From an uncultured Lachnospiraceae bacterium (GTDB lineage: Bacteria; Bacillota; Clostridia; Lachnospirales; Lachnospiraceae): 29,950 nucleotides of DNA. The stretch covers positions 1 through 29,950 of the forward strand of contig CALGVA010000068.1 in assembly GCA_937920345.1 (NCBI GenBank), given 5' to 3'. Both the position numbers and the translations under genes were made by a program. A model generated the notes under the pieces. The model saw nothing but the letters and a program-made list of their open reading frames with translations, was not told the origin of the DNA and did not search any database. Shown piece by piece: positions 22,439-29,950 of the stretch (positions within the stretch are counted from its first letter, which is position 1; each line of letters opens with the position of its first letter).

Positions 22439-24868
22439 ATGCATATGAGAATTGCCCTTGCGGGTAACCCCAACTGTGGAAAAACAACGTTATTTAATGC
22501 CCTGACCGGTTCCAACCAGTTTGTAGGGAACTGGCCGGGTGTTACGGTGGAAAAGAAAGAGGGAAAGTTAAAGAGGTATGACGGCGTAACCATCACCGAC
22601 CTTCCCGGTATTTATTCCCTTTCACCCTATACACTGGAGGAAGTGGTGGCAAGAAATTATTTGATCAGTGAGCGCCCAGATGCGATTCTGAATCTGATTG
22701 ACGGTACAAATTTGGAGAGAAACCTGTATCTGACCACACAGCTTACCGAGCTTGGCATCCCTGTGGTGGCTGCGATCAATATGATGGACGTGGTGGAGAA
22801 AAACGGTGACAAGATCAATACGGCGGAGCTGTCCAGGCAGTTAGGCTGTAAGGTCGTTGAGATTTCCGCCTTGAAAGGAAACGGGATTATGGAGGCTGCG
22901 GAGGCGGCAATCGATGCGGCAAAGAACGGCAAGACCATTCCGATGCATACCTTTGCAGGAACCGTGGAACATGCCCTTGCCCATATCGAGGAGGCTGCGG
23001 TACACGGACTGCCGGAGGAACAGCAGCGCTGGTATGCCATCAAGCTGTTTGAGCGGGATGATAAAGTTTTGGAGCAGCTGAACCTGAGTGAGTCTGTCCT
23101 TTCCCATATTGAAACGGATATCAGGGCGGTCGAGAAGGAGATGGACGACGATGCGGAATCCATCATCACCAACGAGCGGTATATTTATATTGGAAGCATT
23201 ATCAAGGGATGTCTGAAGAAAAAATCAGCCGGAAAGCTGACCAGCTCCGATAAGATTGATAGAATTGTAACGAACCGCTTCCTGGGACTGCCGATTTTCG
23301 CGGCAATTATGTTCTTGGTTTATTACATTTCCATGGTGACGGTAGGAACCGCTGCCACGGACTGGACGAATGACGGACTGTTCGGCGATGGTTTCCATCT
23401 GTTTGGCATCGGCTCCGCGGCTTATGGAGAGGCTTCTGAGGAATACGGCGATGCAGTGCTGATTGTGGATGGCTACGATGCTTATGTAGAAGAAAATGGC
23501 GCGGCTCCCACAGACGATTTCCCTTATGAGGTAGCGGATGATGAGACGCTGGAAGTGACGGTGGAGACGGCTTCCCTTGCGGATTACGAAGCTGCGCTTG
23601 CAGTGATGGAAGGGTATGGCGTTGAGCCCGACCCGGCGGCTTACGGCGTATGGGTTCCGGGTATTCCGGTTCTTGTAGGAAATGCGCTGGAGGCAGCAGG
23701 CGCGACAGACTGGCTTGCTGGGCTGATTAACGACGGTATCGTAGCCGGTGTGGGCGCGGTACTCGGCTTTGTGCCGCAGATGCTCGTTTTGTTCCTGCTT
23801 CTTGCGTTCCTGGAGGCATGCGGCTATATGGCGCGTATCGCATTCGTGCTTGACCGTATTTTCCGTAAGTTTGGTTTATCCGGAAAGTCCTTTATCCCGA
23901 TGCTGATCAGCACGGGCTGCGGCGTCCCGGGCATTATGGCATCGAGGACGATCGAGAACGAGCGCGACCGCAGAATGACGATCATGACGACCACCTTTAT
24001 CCCCTGCGGCGCGAAGGTACCGTTCATCGCCATGGTGGCGGGTGCGGTCTTCGGCGGTTCCGCGTGGGTGGCAACCAGCGCATACTTTGTAGGTATGGCG
24101 GCGGTCATTATTTCCGGTATTATGTTAAAGAAGACAAAGATGTTCTCCAGCGATCCGGCTCCTTTCGTTATGGAGCTTCCGGCTTACCATATGCCCACGG
24201 CTGGCAATGTGCTGCGCTCCATGTGGGAACGCGGATGGTCTTTCATCAAGAAGGCGGGCACGATTATCCTGCTTTCTACCATCGTGATCTGGTTTTTGAC
24301 TTACTTTGGATTTACCCCGGAAGGGTTCCGTATGCTTGCCGGGGAGGAGATGGAGCAGTCACTCCTTGCGGCGGCCGGCGGCGCGATCGCGTGGATCTTT
24401 ACGCCTCTTGGCTGGGGCAGCTGGCAGGCGGCGGTGGCTTCCATCACGGGTCTTGTGGCGAAGGAAAATATCGTCGGCACGATGGGGATTCTTTATCCGG
24501 GCGGATGGCCTGAGATTGGCGCAAACTTTAGTCAGGCTGCCGGCTATTCCTTCCTTGTGTTCAACCTTCTGTGCGCGCCCTGTTTTGCAGCCATCGGCGC
24601 CATCAAGCGGGAGATGAACAGCGCGAAATGGACGTGGTTTGCGATCGGTTATCAGTGTGGATTGGCTTATGCGGTGGCGCTGATGGTTTATCAGATCGGC
24701 TCGGCATTCACGGGAAATCTGAATATGATCGGTCTGCTGACGGCTGTCGTTGTTCTCGGCGGTATGATCTATATGCTGTTCAGACCATATAAGGAAGCGA
24801 CAAAGCTGACCGGTCTGTCAGCAGGGGGTGGCGCTTGCAGACGCTCTTCGCGATCTACATGCCAATGA
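22439..24868 (+). CDS. feoB: Ferrous iron transporter FeoB
   Basis: A protein of about 809 residues. The N-terminal G domain has G1 GNPNCGKT (9-16), G3 DLPG and G4 NMMD, followed by the helical GDI region. The membrane part carries the two Gate motifs (MARIAFVLDRIFRKFGLSG then CGVPGIMASRTIEN; later CAPCFAAIGAIKRE). A long acidic extracytoplasmic insertion follows the first TM helix. GGAGG (22429-22433) five bases before the ATG at 22439 sets the start. The C-terminal end after RPYKEATKLTGLS is odd: GGGACRRSSRSTCQ does not look like a normal tail, and a G5 run at 24824-24828 precedes longer open reading in another frame. It is possibly a frameshift. Confidence 0.93.
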   Translation: MHMRIALAGNPNCGKTTLFNALTGSNQFVGNWPGVTVEKKEGKLKRYDGVTITDLPGIYSLSPYTLEEVVARNYLISERPDAILNLIDGTNLERNLYLTTQLTELGIPVVAAINMMDVVEKNGDKINTAELSRQLGCKVVEISALKGNGIMEAAEAAIDAAKNGKTIPMHTFAGTVEHALAHIEEAAVHGLPEEQQRWYAIKLFERDDKVLEQLNLSESVLSHIETDIRAVEKEMDDDAESIITNERYIYIGSIIKGCLKKKSAGKLTSSDKIDRIVTNRFLGLPIFAAIMFLVYYISMVTVGTAATDWTNDGLFGDGFHLFGIGSAAYGEASEEYGDAVLIVDGYDAYVEENGAAPTDDFPYEVADDETLEVTVETASLADYEAALAVMEGYGVEPDPAAYGVWVPGIPVLVGNALEAAGATDWLAGLINDGIVAGVGAVLGFVPQMLVLFLLLAFLEACGYMARIAFVLDRIFRKFGLSGKSFIPMLISTGCGVPGIMASRTIENERDRRMTIMTTTFIPCGAKVPFIAMVAGAVFGGSAWVATSAYFVGMAAVIISGIMLKKTKMFSSDPAPFVMELPAYHMPTAGNVLRSMWERGWSFIKKAGTIILLSTIVIWFLTYFGFTPEGFRMLAGEEMEQSLLAAAGGAIAWIFTPLGWGSWQAAVASITGLVAKENIVGTMGILYPGGWPEIGANFSQAAGYSFLVFNLLCAPCFAAIGAIKREMNSAKWTWFAIGYQCGLAYAVALMVYQIGSAFTGNLNMIGLLTAVVVLGGMIYMLFRPYKEATKLTGLSAGGGACRRSSRSTCQ

Positions 24869-24896
24869 CGGTTACCGGAATTATTTCTTAAACTGA

Positions 24897-24925
24897 TTGA
24901 TTACGCAGGGAAAAAACTGTATAAT
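24897..24925 (+). promoter_or_regulatory. Promoter of the Nudix-GNAT operon
   Basis: TTGATT (24897-24902), a 17-base spacer and TATAAT (24920-24925). The start near 24931 leaves a leader of about 100 bases. Two 20-codon frames (from 24957 and 24981) overlap in the leader; neither can be supported as a gene. Confidence 0.65.
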
Positions 24926-25029
24926 ATTTGCGATAGAATAGCGTGGGAGAATTTATGATAAAAGGAAGACAGACCCTATGGCGCAGGTGCAGGAGAAGAG
25001 CGAGGGGCTTCAAATAAAGGGGGAGCAGT

Positions 25030-26028
25030 ATGACTGCTAAAACAGAAAATGAATTGTGGGATATTTACACAAAAGACCGGGAAAAGACCGGCAGATTACA
25101 CAGACGTGGAGAGAGGATGCAGGACGGAGAGTACCATATGGTCATTCATGTCTGCATCTTTAACAGCAGGAATGAACTGCTGATTCAGCAAAGGCAGCCT
25201 TTAAAAAAGGGCTGGTCCAACATGTGGGATATCACGGTGGGCGGCTCCGCCCTGCAAGGGGAAAGCAGCAGCCAGGCGGCGGAGCGGGAAGTATTTGAGG
25301 AAATCGGGTTAAAGCTTGATCTGTCTGATGTGAGACCGGATTTTACGATTAACTTTGAAGACGGGTTTGATGACTATTATCTGTTGGAGCAGGAAGTGGA
25401 TTTAGAGGGTCTTCGCCTGCAGGAGGAAGAGGTGCAGGCCGTCCGCTGGGCTTCGAAGGAAGAAGTGATGCAGCTGCAGGAACAGGGAACGATGATTCCT
25501 TACTGGTTTCTGGACCGGCTGTTTGAGGTGCGCGGTTACGATGCCCACGGCAGGCTGGAACGGACCGTACAGACCGGATTTGCCGCGAAGCATAATCTTG
25601 CCTCATGGATGAATCTTGTAGAGATCGTGAGAGAGAATTTTCCCGGACTGGAAACGCAGGAGCTGCTTGACGGCTATCGGGAGACGGTTATAAAGAATAT
25701 AGAGCGGCAGAGCGCCATATGTGCTCTGCATGGCAGGATTGTTGTGGGTATTCTGCTTTTCAGCGTAAAGCACAATATGATCTCCTGCATGGCGGTTCAC
25801 CCAGAATACCGCCGCCGCGGGATTGCCAGAGAGATGATCGCACTGATGATGACGAAACTCGATCGGACGCAGGATATTACCGTTACGACTTTTCGGGAAG
25901 ACGATCCGAAAGGAGCTGCGCCGAGAGCGCTATACGCATCTTTAGGGTTTGTGCCGGCCGGGCTTTGTGTAGAACAGGGGTATCCGTCGCAGGTGCTTGT
26001 GTTAAAAGGAGAACAGAACCTGATATGA
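25030..26028 (+). CDS. Nudix hydrolase fused to a GNAT acetyltransferase
   Basis: A 332-residue two-domain protein. Residues 1-165 are a Nudix hydrolase of the IPP-isomerase-like type (LWDIYTKDREKTG) with a complete Nudix box, G72-x5-E78-x7-REVFEEIGL (to 94). Residues about 200-325 are a GNAT acyltransferase with the acetyl-CoA loop (VHPEYRRRGIAREMI) and LYASLGF. Substrates are unknown. The ribosome site is GGGGGAG. The stop overlaps the next start by four bases (ATGA), so both proteins are translated together. Confidence 0.9.
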   Translation: MTAKTENELWDIYTKDREKTGRLHRRGERMQDGEYHMVIHVCIFNSRNELLIQQRQPLKKGWSNMWDITVGGSALQGESSSQAAEREVFEEIGLKLDLSDVRPDFTINFEDGFDDYYLLEQEVDLEGLRLQEEEVQAVRWASKEEVMQLQEQGTMIPYWFLDRLFEVRGYDAHGRLERTVQTGFAAKHNLASWMNLVEIVRENFPGLETQELLDGYRETVIKNIERQSAICALHGRIVVGILLFSVKHNMISCMAVHPEYRRRGIAREMIALMMTKLDRTQDITVTTFREDDPKGAAPRALYASLGFVPAGLCVEQGYPSQVLVLKGEQNLI

Positions 26029-27104
26029 AGATAGCAGTGTTTTTTCCGGGAATCGGTTATCATTGTGATAAACCGTTATTGTATTATAGTGGAAAAATAG
26101 CCGAACAGCAGCGGTATGAACTGCGCCGGCTGTCCTATACCGGTCTGCATAAGCAAACGGAGGAGTTAGAGCAATTAATCGAAGAGTCGTTTGAACAGGC
26201 ATATGAACAGACGGAAGGCACGTTGTCGGACATTGACTGGCAGCAGTATGAAGAGATTCTTTTCATATCCAAAAGTATTGGTACAATCGTTGCGTCCGCA
26301 TATGCCGGGCGGCATGGAATCAGATGCCGGAATGTATATTATACGCCGCTTGCGCGGACTTTTGATTTTGCTCCGCAGCCCGGAATCGTTTTTCATGCGA
26401 CGAATGACTCCTGGGTTAAGACGCAGGTCATTGAGGAGAAATGCAGGGAGTATAACCTGCCGTTATATATTGTGAACAGCGGAAATCATTCGCTGGAAGT
26501 CAGGGACGATACGCTGGGGAATCTCCATACCCTTTTCCATGTGATGGATTTGACACAATGTTATATTAAAGATAATATTCACTACAGAACGTTGTATGAA
26601 AAAGATCTGTGCCGGGGACTTTTTGACGGGTTTATCAGGCATCAGAAGGTCGAGAAATGCCGGAGAAAGGAAAACGGAATCTGGGTCGTGCAGGATGCGC
26701 CGTTTATTGACGACTGGACGGAGGCTGATTATCAGTTTCTGATTACTTGTCTTGTGAATACGGTCAATACCGGCGGTTTGGTATATGCCGCCTTTTATAA
26801 CGGAACACTGAAGGGATTTACGTCTGTGGAATCTGCATTGTTCGGCGGGGAGAACAGGTACCTTGATCTGTCCAGCCTCCATGTGTCTGAGGATCTGCGC
26901 GGTAAGGGCATCGGACGAATGCTTTTTACTGCGGCGGCAGAGTGGGCGAAACAGAGAGGTGCATGTAAATTATACATATCGTCGCACTCGGCGGTGGAGA
27001 CGCAGGCGTTCTATCGCGCGATGGGGTGTGTGGAAGCGCAGGAATACAATCAGGAGCATGTGGACAGGGAGCCCTATGACTGTCAGATCGAGTATGTCCT
27101 GTAA
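26025..27104 (+). CDS. Alpha/beta-hydrolase-like domain fused to a GNAT acetyltransferase
   Basis: A 359-residue protein. Residues 1-175 resemble a small alpha/beta hydrolase: nucleophile elbow SKSIG (S84), an Asp in ATNDSW (D128) and a His in SGNHSLE (H155) in the usual order. Residues 195-359 form a GNAT domain with SSLHVSEDLRGKGIGRMLF as the acetyl-CoA site and FYRAMG. The ATG at 26025 overlaps the Nudix-GNAT stop (ATGA). Both members of the pair pair a hydrolase with a GNAT domain, suggesting successive steps on one substrate. The combination is unfamiliar to me. Confidence 0.85.
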   Translation: MKIAVFFPGIGYHCDKPLLYYSGKIAEQQRYELRRLSYTGLHKQTEELEQLIEESFEQAYEQTEGTLSDIDWQQYEEILFISKSIGTIVASAYAGRHGIRCRNVYYTPLARTFDFAPQPGIVFHATNDSWVKTQVIEEKCREYNLPLYIVNSGNHSLEVRDDTLGNLHTLFHVMDLTQCYIKDNIHYRTLYEKDLCRGLFDGFIRHQKVEKCRRKENGIWVVQDAPFIDDWTEADYQFLITCLVNTVNTGGLVYAAFYNGTLKGFTSVESALFGGENRYLDLSSLHVSEDLRGKGIGRMLFTAAAEWAKQRGACKLYISSHSAVETQAFYRAMGCVEAQEYNQEHVDREPYDCQIEYVL

Positions 27105-27144
27105 TATTTGTGATAACGGCATAACTTTGTGCTTTTTGCCGGCC

Positions 27145-27190
27145 ATATCTTTTGCGGAAAGTCCTTTTTGACTTTTCCTGCAAAAGATAT
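27145..27190. terminator. 46-base near-perfect palindrome after the GNAT operon
   Basis: ATATCTTTTGC (27145-27155) and GCAAAAGATAT (27180-27190) are perfect arms. Inside, GGAAAGTC pairs with GACTTTTCC with one extra T, around a CTTTTT loop. It could be a bidirectional terminator or a small mobile palindrome. The region 27191-27307 shows nothing further. Confidence 0.5.
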
Positions 27191-27307
27191 TGCATATATA
27201 TTCTGTTTTTGATAGACTTGACCTATCTGAAGAAATGGAATTCTGTTATGCATATCAGGCATTTCGCCGCGATTTCCATTATTTCATTTATCATATAAAA
27301 GGGTCGG

Positions 27308-27415
27308 TTTGTGCAGCGCACAACCTGACAGGAGTCCGGGGTTGCGAAGCAAATCCCGCAAAGTTAATTTGTGCAGCGCACAGCGATTCGGGTATCTGGG
27401 CTTGCGCAGCCAATT
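27308..27415. repeat. Two copies of a 60-base hairpin-rich repeat
   Basis: TTTGTGCAGCGCACA occurs at 27308 and 27368, exactly 60 bases apart. A second motif TTGCGNAGC with flanking GGG occurs at 27342 and 27402 with the same spacing. Each motif forms a tight 3-base-loop hairpin. A 77-codon frame across it (27190-27423) is a product of the repeat, not a convincing gene. Confidence 0.65.
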
Positions 27416-27528
27416 TACTTTAGGGGGTGATAAAGAGTCATTTATTGGACATATAGAGTGCTAGACTTTGAATCAGGAACTGTGGTCAGATGACGGCCAT
27501 AAATTTAAAACAATAACAGAAAAGAAGA

Positions 27529-27557
27529 TTGACAAAATCGAACATTTGTTTTAATCT
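27529..27557 (+). promoter_or_regulatory. recA promoter
   Basis: TTGACA (27529-27534), a 17-base spacer and TAATCT (27552-27557). One LexA-type box lies in the spacer and another just after the -10. Confidence 0.6.
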
Positions 27558-27576
27558 GATATAAGAACAAATGTTC
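27540..27576. promoter_or_regulatory. Two LexA (SOS) boxes before recA
   Basis: GAACAAATGTTC (27565-27576) is a perfect Gram-positive SOS box (GAAC-N4-GTTC). GAACATTTGTTT (27540-27551) has one mismatch and lies between -35 and -10. LexA on either site would block the promoter until DNA damage. Confidence 0.8.
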
Positions 27577-27599
27577 TAAAGGAAAAGGAGAACATGATT

Positions 27600-28673
27600 A
27601 TGGAAAGAGACGAGAAATTAAAAGCATTGGATGCGGCTTTGGGACAGATAGAAAGGCAGTTCGGTAAAGGGGCGGTTATGAAACTGGGCGATCCTTCCGT
27701 ACAGATGAATGTGGAGACGATTCCGACAGGTTCTTTGAGCCTTGATCTTGCACTGGGACTCGGCGGTATTCCGAAGGGAAGAATTGTCGAGATTTACGGA
27801 CCGGAATCCAGTGGTAAGACAACCGTGACATTGCATATGATTGCCGAGGTGCAGAAGCGGGGCGGCATCGCAGGATTTATTGATGCGGAGCATGCACTTG
27901 ATCCCGTGTATGCGAAGAATATCGGCGTAGATATTGATAATCTGTATATTTCTCAGCCGGACTGCGGGGAGCAGGCGCTGGAGATCACCGAGACGATGGT
28001 ACGTTCCGGTGCAGTGGATATTATTGTTGTGGACTCGGTTGCAGCACTGGTTCCGAAGGCGGAGATTGACGGTGATATGGGAGACAGTCATGTCGGCTTA
28101 CAGGCGCGTCTGATGTCACAGGCGCTGCGCAAATTGACTGCGGTTATCAGCAAATCTAACTGTACGGTTATATTTATCAACCAGCTTCGTGAGAAAGTCG
28201 GCGTCATGTTCGGTAATCCGGAGACGACGACCGGCGGTCGTGCGCTGAAATTCTATTCCTCCGTGCGTCTCGACGTCAGAAGAATCGAATCTCTTAAGCA
28301 GGGCGGAGAGATTATCGGTAACAGGACGAGAGTGAAGGTAGTCAAGAATAAGATCGCGCCGCCTTTTAAAGAGGCAGAATTTGATATCATGTTCGGAGAG
28401 GGCATTTCCGTTGTCGGAGATATTCTTGATCTTGCGGCGGAAAATAATATCGTGAATAAGAGCGGCGCATGGTATGCCTACGAGGGCAATAAGATCGGAC
28501 AGGGCAGGGAAAATGCAAAACAGTATCTCAGGGACAATCCGGCAGTAAGCGCGGAGATAGAGTGCAAGGTCAGAGAGCTGTTTAATCTTGAGACAGCGCA
28601 GGCAGAAGAGACTAAGCCGGCACAGGAAACAGCGAAGAAGGTAGATAAGGAAGAGGGCAAAGCCGGTAAATAA
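27600..28673 (+). CDS. recA: Recombinase RecA
   Basis: A protein of about 357 residues, the strand-exchange ATPase that also triggers LexA cleavage. It has Walker A GPESSGKT (67-74), Walker B VDIIVVDSVAALVP near residue 140, the DNA-binding loops (LRKLTAVISKSNCTVIFINQLREKVGVMFGNPE) and a charged C-terminal tail. Full length. I chose the ATG at 27600, nine bases after AAGGAG; the ATG at 27594 is only three bases away. Control by SOS boxes is clear upstream. recX follows after 26 bases. Confidence 0.97.
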   Translation: MERDEKLKALDAALGQIERQFGKGAVMKLGDPSVQMNVETIPTGSLSLDLALGLGGIPKGRIVEIYGPESSGKTTVTLHMIAEVQKRGGIAGFIDAEHALDPVYAKNIGVDIDNLYISQPDCGEQALEITETMVRSGAVDIIVVDSVAALVPKAEIDGDMGDSHVGLQARLMSQALRKLTAVISKSNCTVIFINQLREKVGVMFGNPETTTGGRALKFYSSVRLDVRRIESLKQGGEIIGNRTRVKVVKNKIAPPFKEAEFDIMFGEGISVVGDILDLAAENNIVNKSGAWYAYEGNKIGQGRENAKQYLRDNPAVSAEIECKVRELFNLETAQAEETKPAQETAKKVDKEEGKAGK

Positions 28674-28699
28674 TGAGGCTTGCATCACGGAGAGAATAG

Positions 28700-29329
28700 A
28701 TGCTTGTAACACAGATATCCGAAGTGACGAAATCACGCTGTCGGGTTTATCTGGACGGACAGTTCGCTTTTGTGCTGTATAAAGGCGAACTGCGTCGTTT
28801 TCAGATCAAAGAAAATCAGGAGCTTTCCGAGGAGCGCTATCGGGAGATCATGACGCAGATTTTGCCGAAACGGGCGAAACTGCGCAGCATGAACCTGCTG
28901 CAGTCCAGAGATTACACCCGCAGACAGCTGGAAGATAAGCTGAAGCAGGGTGAATATCCACAGGCGTGTATAGAAGAGGCGGTCGCGTATGTGGAAGCAT
29001 ACGGTTATATAGACGATGAGCGCTATGCCAGAGATTTTATTGAATATCATCTTGCAGCTAAGAGCAGAACGCGTATTGAGATGGATCTGCTGCGTAAAGG
29101 TATTGACAAAGAAGTGATTCACCGGGCCTTCGTGGAGCTGGCTGATCTGGGCGTAGAGCAGGATGAACTGGTGATGGCATGTGATTTACTCAGAAAGAAA
29201 AAATATTGTGCAGATACCGCTACCAGACAGGAACAGCAGAAAATGTATGGTTTTCTTTACCGGAAGGGGTTTTGTTCCGACATAATCAGCAGAGCACTTT
29301 CGCTTGACATAACATCAAATTCAGTATAG
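28700..29329 (+). CDS. recX: RecA regulator RecX
   Basis: A 209-residue helical repeat protein that limits RecA filaments. Typical features are SRDYTRRQLEDKLKQ, IEEAVAYVEAYGYIDDERYARDFIEYHL, and KGIDKEVIHRAF followed by KMYGFLYRKGFCSDIISRAL. The length matches Gram-positive RecX. The position directly after recA on the same strand supports the call and co-expression. A GGAGAG ribosome site precedes the ATG at 28700. Confidence 0.93.
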   Translation: MLVTQISEVTKSRCRVYLDGQFAFVLYKGELRRFQIKENQELSEERYREIMTQILPKRAKLRSMNLLQSRDYTRRQLEDKLKQGEYPQACIEEAVAYVEAYGYIDDERYARDFIEYHLAAKSRTRIEMDLLRKGIDKEVIHRAFVELADLGVEQDELVMACDLLRKKKYCADTATRQEQQKMYGFLYRKGFCSDIISRALSLDITSNSV

Positions 29330-29347
29330 AATTGAAGTGTTGTAATT

Positions 29348-29376
29348 TTGCTTAGTATAGAATGTTGATATATATA
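29348..29376 (+). promoter_or_regulatory. Possible rny promoter
   Basis: TTGCTT (29348-29353), a 17-base spacer and TATATA (29371-29376) form a moderate promoter in the recX-rny gap. Read-through from recA-recX is also possible, since no terminator was seen after recX. Confidence 0.3.
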
Positions 29377-29432
29377 AACGCTGGTACAGCTTAGACATTC
29401 TAGAATAGATTATGTACAATGAAAACTAAATA

Positions 29433-29445
29433 AGGAGGTGCTCCT
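29433..29445 (+). promoter_or_regulatory. Ribosome site of rny within a small hairpin
   Basis: AGGAG (29433-29437), loop GTG and CTCCT (29441-29445) form a perfect 5-bp hairpin that pairs the Shine-Dalgarno itself, three bases before the ATG. The SD, AAGGAGGTG, is otherwise very strong. This may allow control of RNase Y synthesis. Confidence 0.6.
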
Positions 29446-29448
29446 GTA

Positions 29449-29950
29449 ATGTTGCAAGTTGTGGTAGCGGTAGTCATCACACTGGTGATCGCAGTTCCGG
29501 TATCTGCCTTGACAGCCATCAACTATCGTAAGAAGGTTGTGGAAGCCAAGATCGGTAATGCGGATGAGAAAGCCAGGGAAATCATTGACGAAGCTCTCAA
29601 GACTGCTGAGGCGAAGAAGCGCGAATCGCTGCTTGAGGTCAAGGAAGAGTCCATTCGTACCAAGAATGAACTTGACAAAGAAATCAAGGAACGGCGTGCG
29701 GAAGCGCAGCGTTATGAACGGCGCGTTCAGCAGAAGGAAGAGAACATCGACAAGAAAGCGGATGCTATCGAGAAGAAGGAAGCAAGTTTGGCGCAGAGGG
29801 AAGAAGCTCTGGCGAAACAGCGCGAAGAAATATCTAAGCTAAACGAGCAGAGATTACAGGAACTAGAACGAATCTCAGGATTGACCTCCGAACAGGCAAA
29901 AGATTATTTGTTGAAAATTGTTGAAGATGAAGTGAAACATGAAACTGCTG
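29449..29950 (+). CDS. rny: Ribonuclease Y, 5' part (runs off the window)
   Basis: 167 codons are visible. An N-terminal TM helix (about residues 3-24, VVVAVVITLVIAVPVSALTAI) is followed by a long charged coiled coil (RKKVVEAKIGNADEKAREII onwards) and the conserved ERISGLTSEQAKDYLLKIVEDEVKHE that precedes the KH and HD domains. This is the membrane-bound endonuclease that starts mRNA decay in Bacillota. The catalytic part lies beyond the right edge. The gene order recA-recX-rny supports the call. Confidence 0.93.
   Translation, partial: MLQVVVAVVITLVIAVPVSALTAINYRKKVVEAKIGNADEKAREIIDEALKTAEAKKRESLLEVKEESIRTKNELDKEIKERRAEAQRYERRVQQKEENIDKKADAIEKKEASLAQREEALAKQREEISKLNEQRLQELERISGLTSEQAKDYLLKIVEDEVKHETA

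Noticed and set aside
24957..25043. Two overlapping 20-codon frames in the leader of the Nudix-GNAT operon
   Set aside because: Very short with weak ribosome sites and no conserved pattern. They may be chance frames in a purine-rich leader.
25719..26024. Upstream extension of the hydrolase-GNAT frame
   Set aside because: It lies inside the Nudix-GNAT gene in another frame, has no ribosome site and is Arg/Cys/Ser-rich. The ATG at 26025 with the ATGA overlap is the natural start.
27190..27423. 77-codon ORF before recA
   Set aside because: Its second half simply reads the 60-base DNA repeat (20-residue period), it has no ribosome site and no family resemblance.

Overview
The window looks like chromosomal DNA of a low-to-moderate GC Bacillota, most likely a gut Lachnospiraceae (Clostridia). 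The reasons are the strong AGGAGG ribosome sites, the recA-recX-rny gene order, a feoA-feoA-feoB iron locus, PHP-type capsule phosphatase genes, EFR1-type flavodoxin/ferredoxin proteins, a small CxxC protein resembling the DUF6171 family, and arabinoside/maltodextrin glycoside hydrolases. This placement comes from gene content only. I saw no tRNA, rRNA, CRISPR array, phage or intact insertion sequence.

Region 1 (1-2534): a terminator from an upstream gene, a promoter, recQ, and a convergent small XRE regulator. Region 2 (2738-7806): a consensus promoter drives a compact operon. It encodes a PHP tyrosine phosphatase (CpsB/YwqE type), a Wzz/CpsC chain-length protein, a single polypeptide joining a CpsD-type BY-kinase to an extracellular LytR-CpsA-Psr domain, a class B sortase homologue that has lost all three catalytic residues, and a small secreted protein. 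No glycosyltransferase, flippase or polymerase is present. This orphan surface-polymer cassette is the most unusual part of the window. Region 3 (7807-8905): a cluster of hairpins followed by fused fragments of four genes (aroA, an AAA/DUF4143-like ATPase, recQ, a nucleoside deoxyribosyltransferase-like gene). Intact aroA and recQ lie elsewhere in the window in the same orientation.

Region 4 (8904-16102): two unidentified membrane proteins, an AraC regulator divergent from a GH13 maltodextrin hydrolase, a 41-residue ORF, a GH51 arabinofuranosidase overlapping a small CxxC protein, and a convergent ArsR-type regulator with a large beta-rich C-terminal domain. Region 5 (16332-19274): two facing operons, TetR-flavodoxin on + and TetR-EFR1 ferredoxin on -, whose 3' ends overlap by 47 bases. 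Each has a palindrome at its promoter. Region 6 (19300-21449): an MBL hydrolase with a GC-rich leader hairpin, then aroA.

Region 7 (21549-24868): feoA-feoA and feoB, with matching TTAGTT-type operators ahead of each transcription unit and a terminator between them, which suggests metal-responsive control of two units. Region 8 (24897-27104): two translationally coupled fusion proteins, Nudix-GNAT and alpha/beta-hydrolase-GNAT. Region 9 (27105-29950): a long palindrome and a 60-base tandem hairpin repeat, then recA with two SOS boxes, recX, and the 5' part of rny (RNase Y), whose ribosome site lies inside a small hairpin.

All calls come from reading the sequence. No database or folding program was run.
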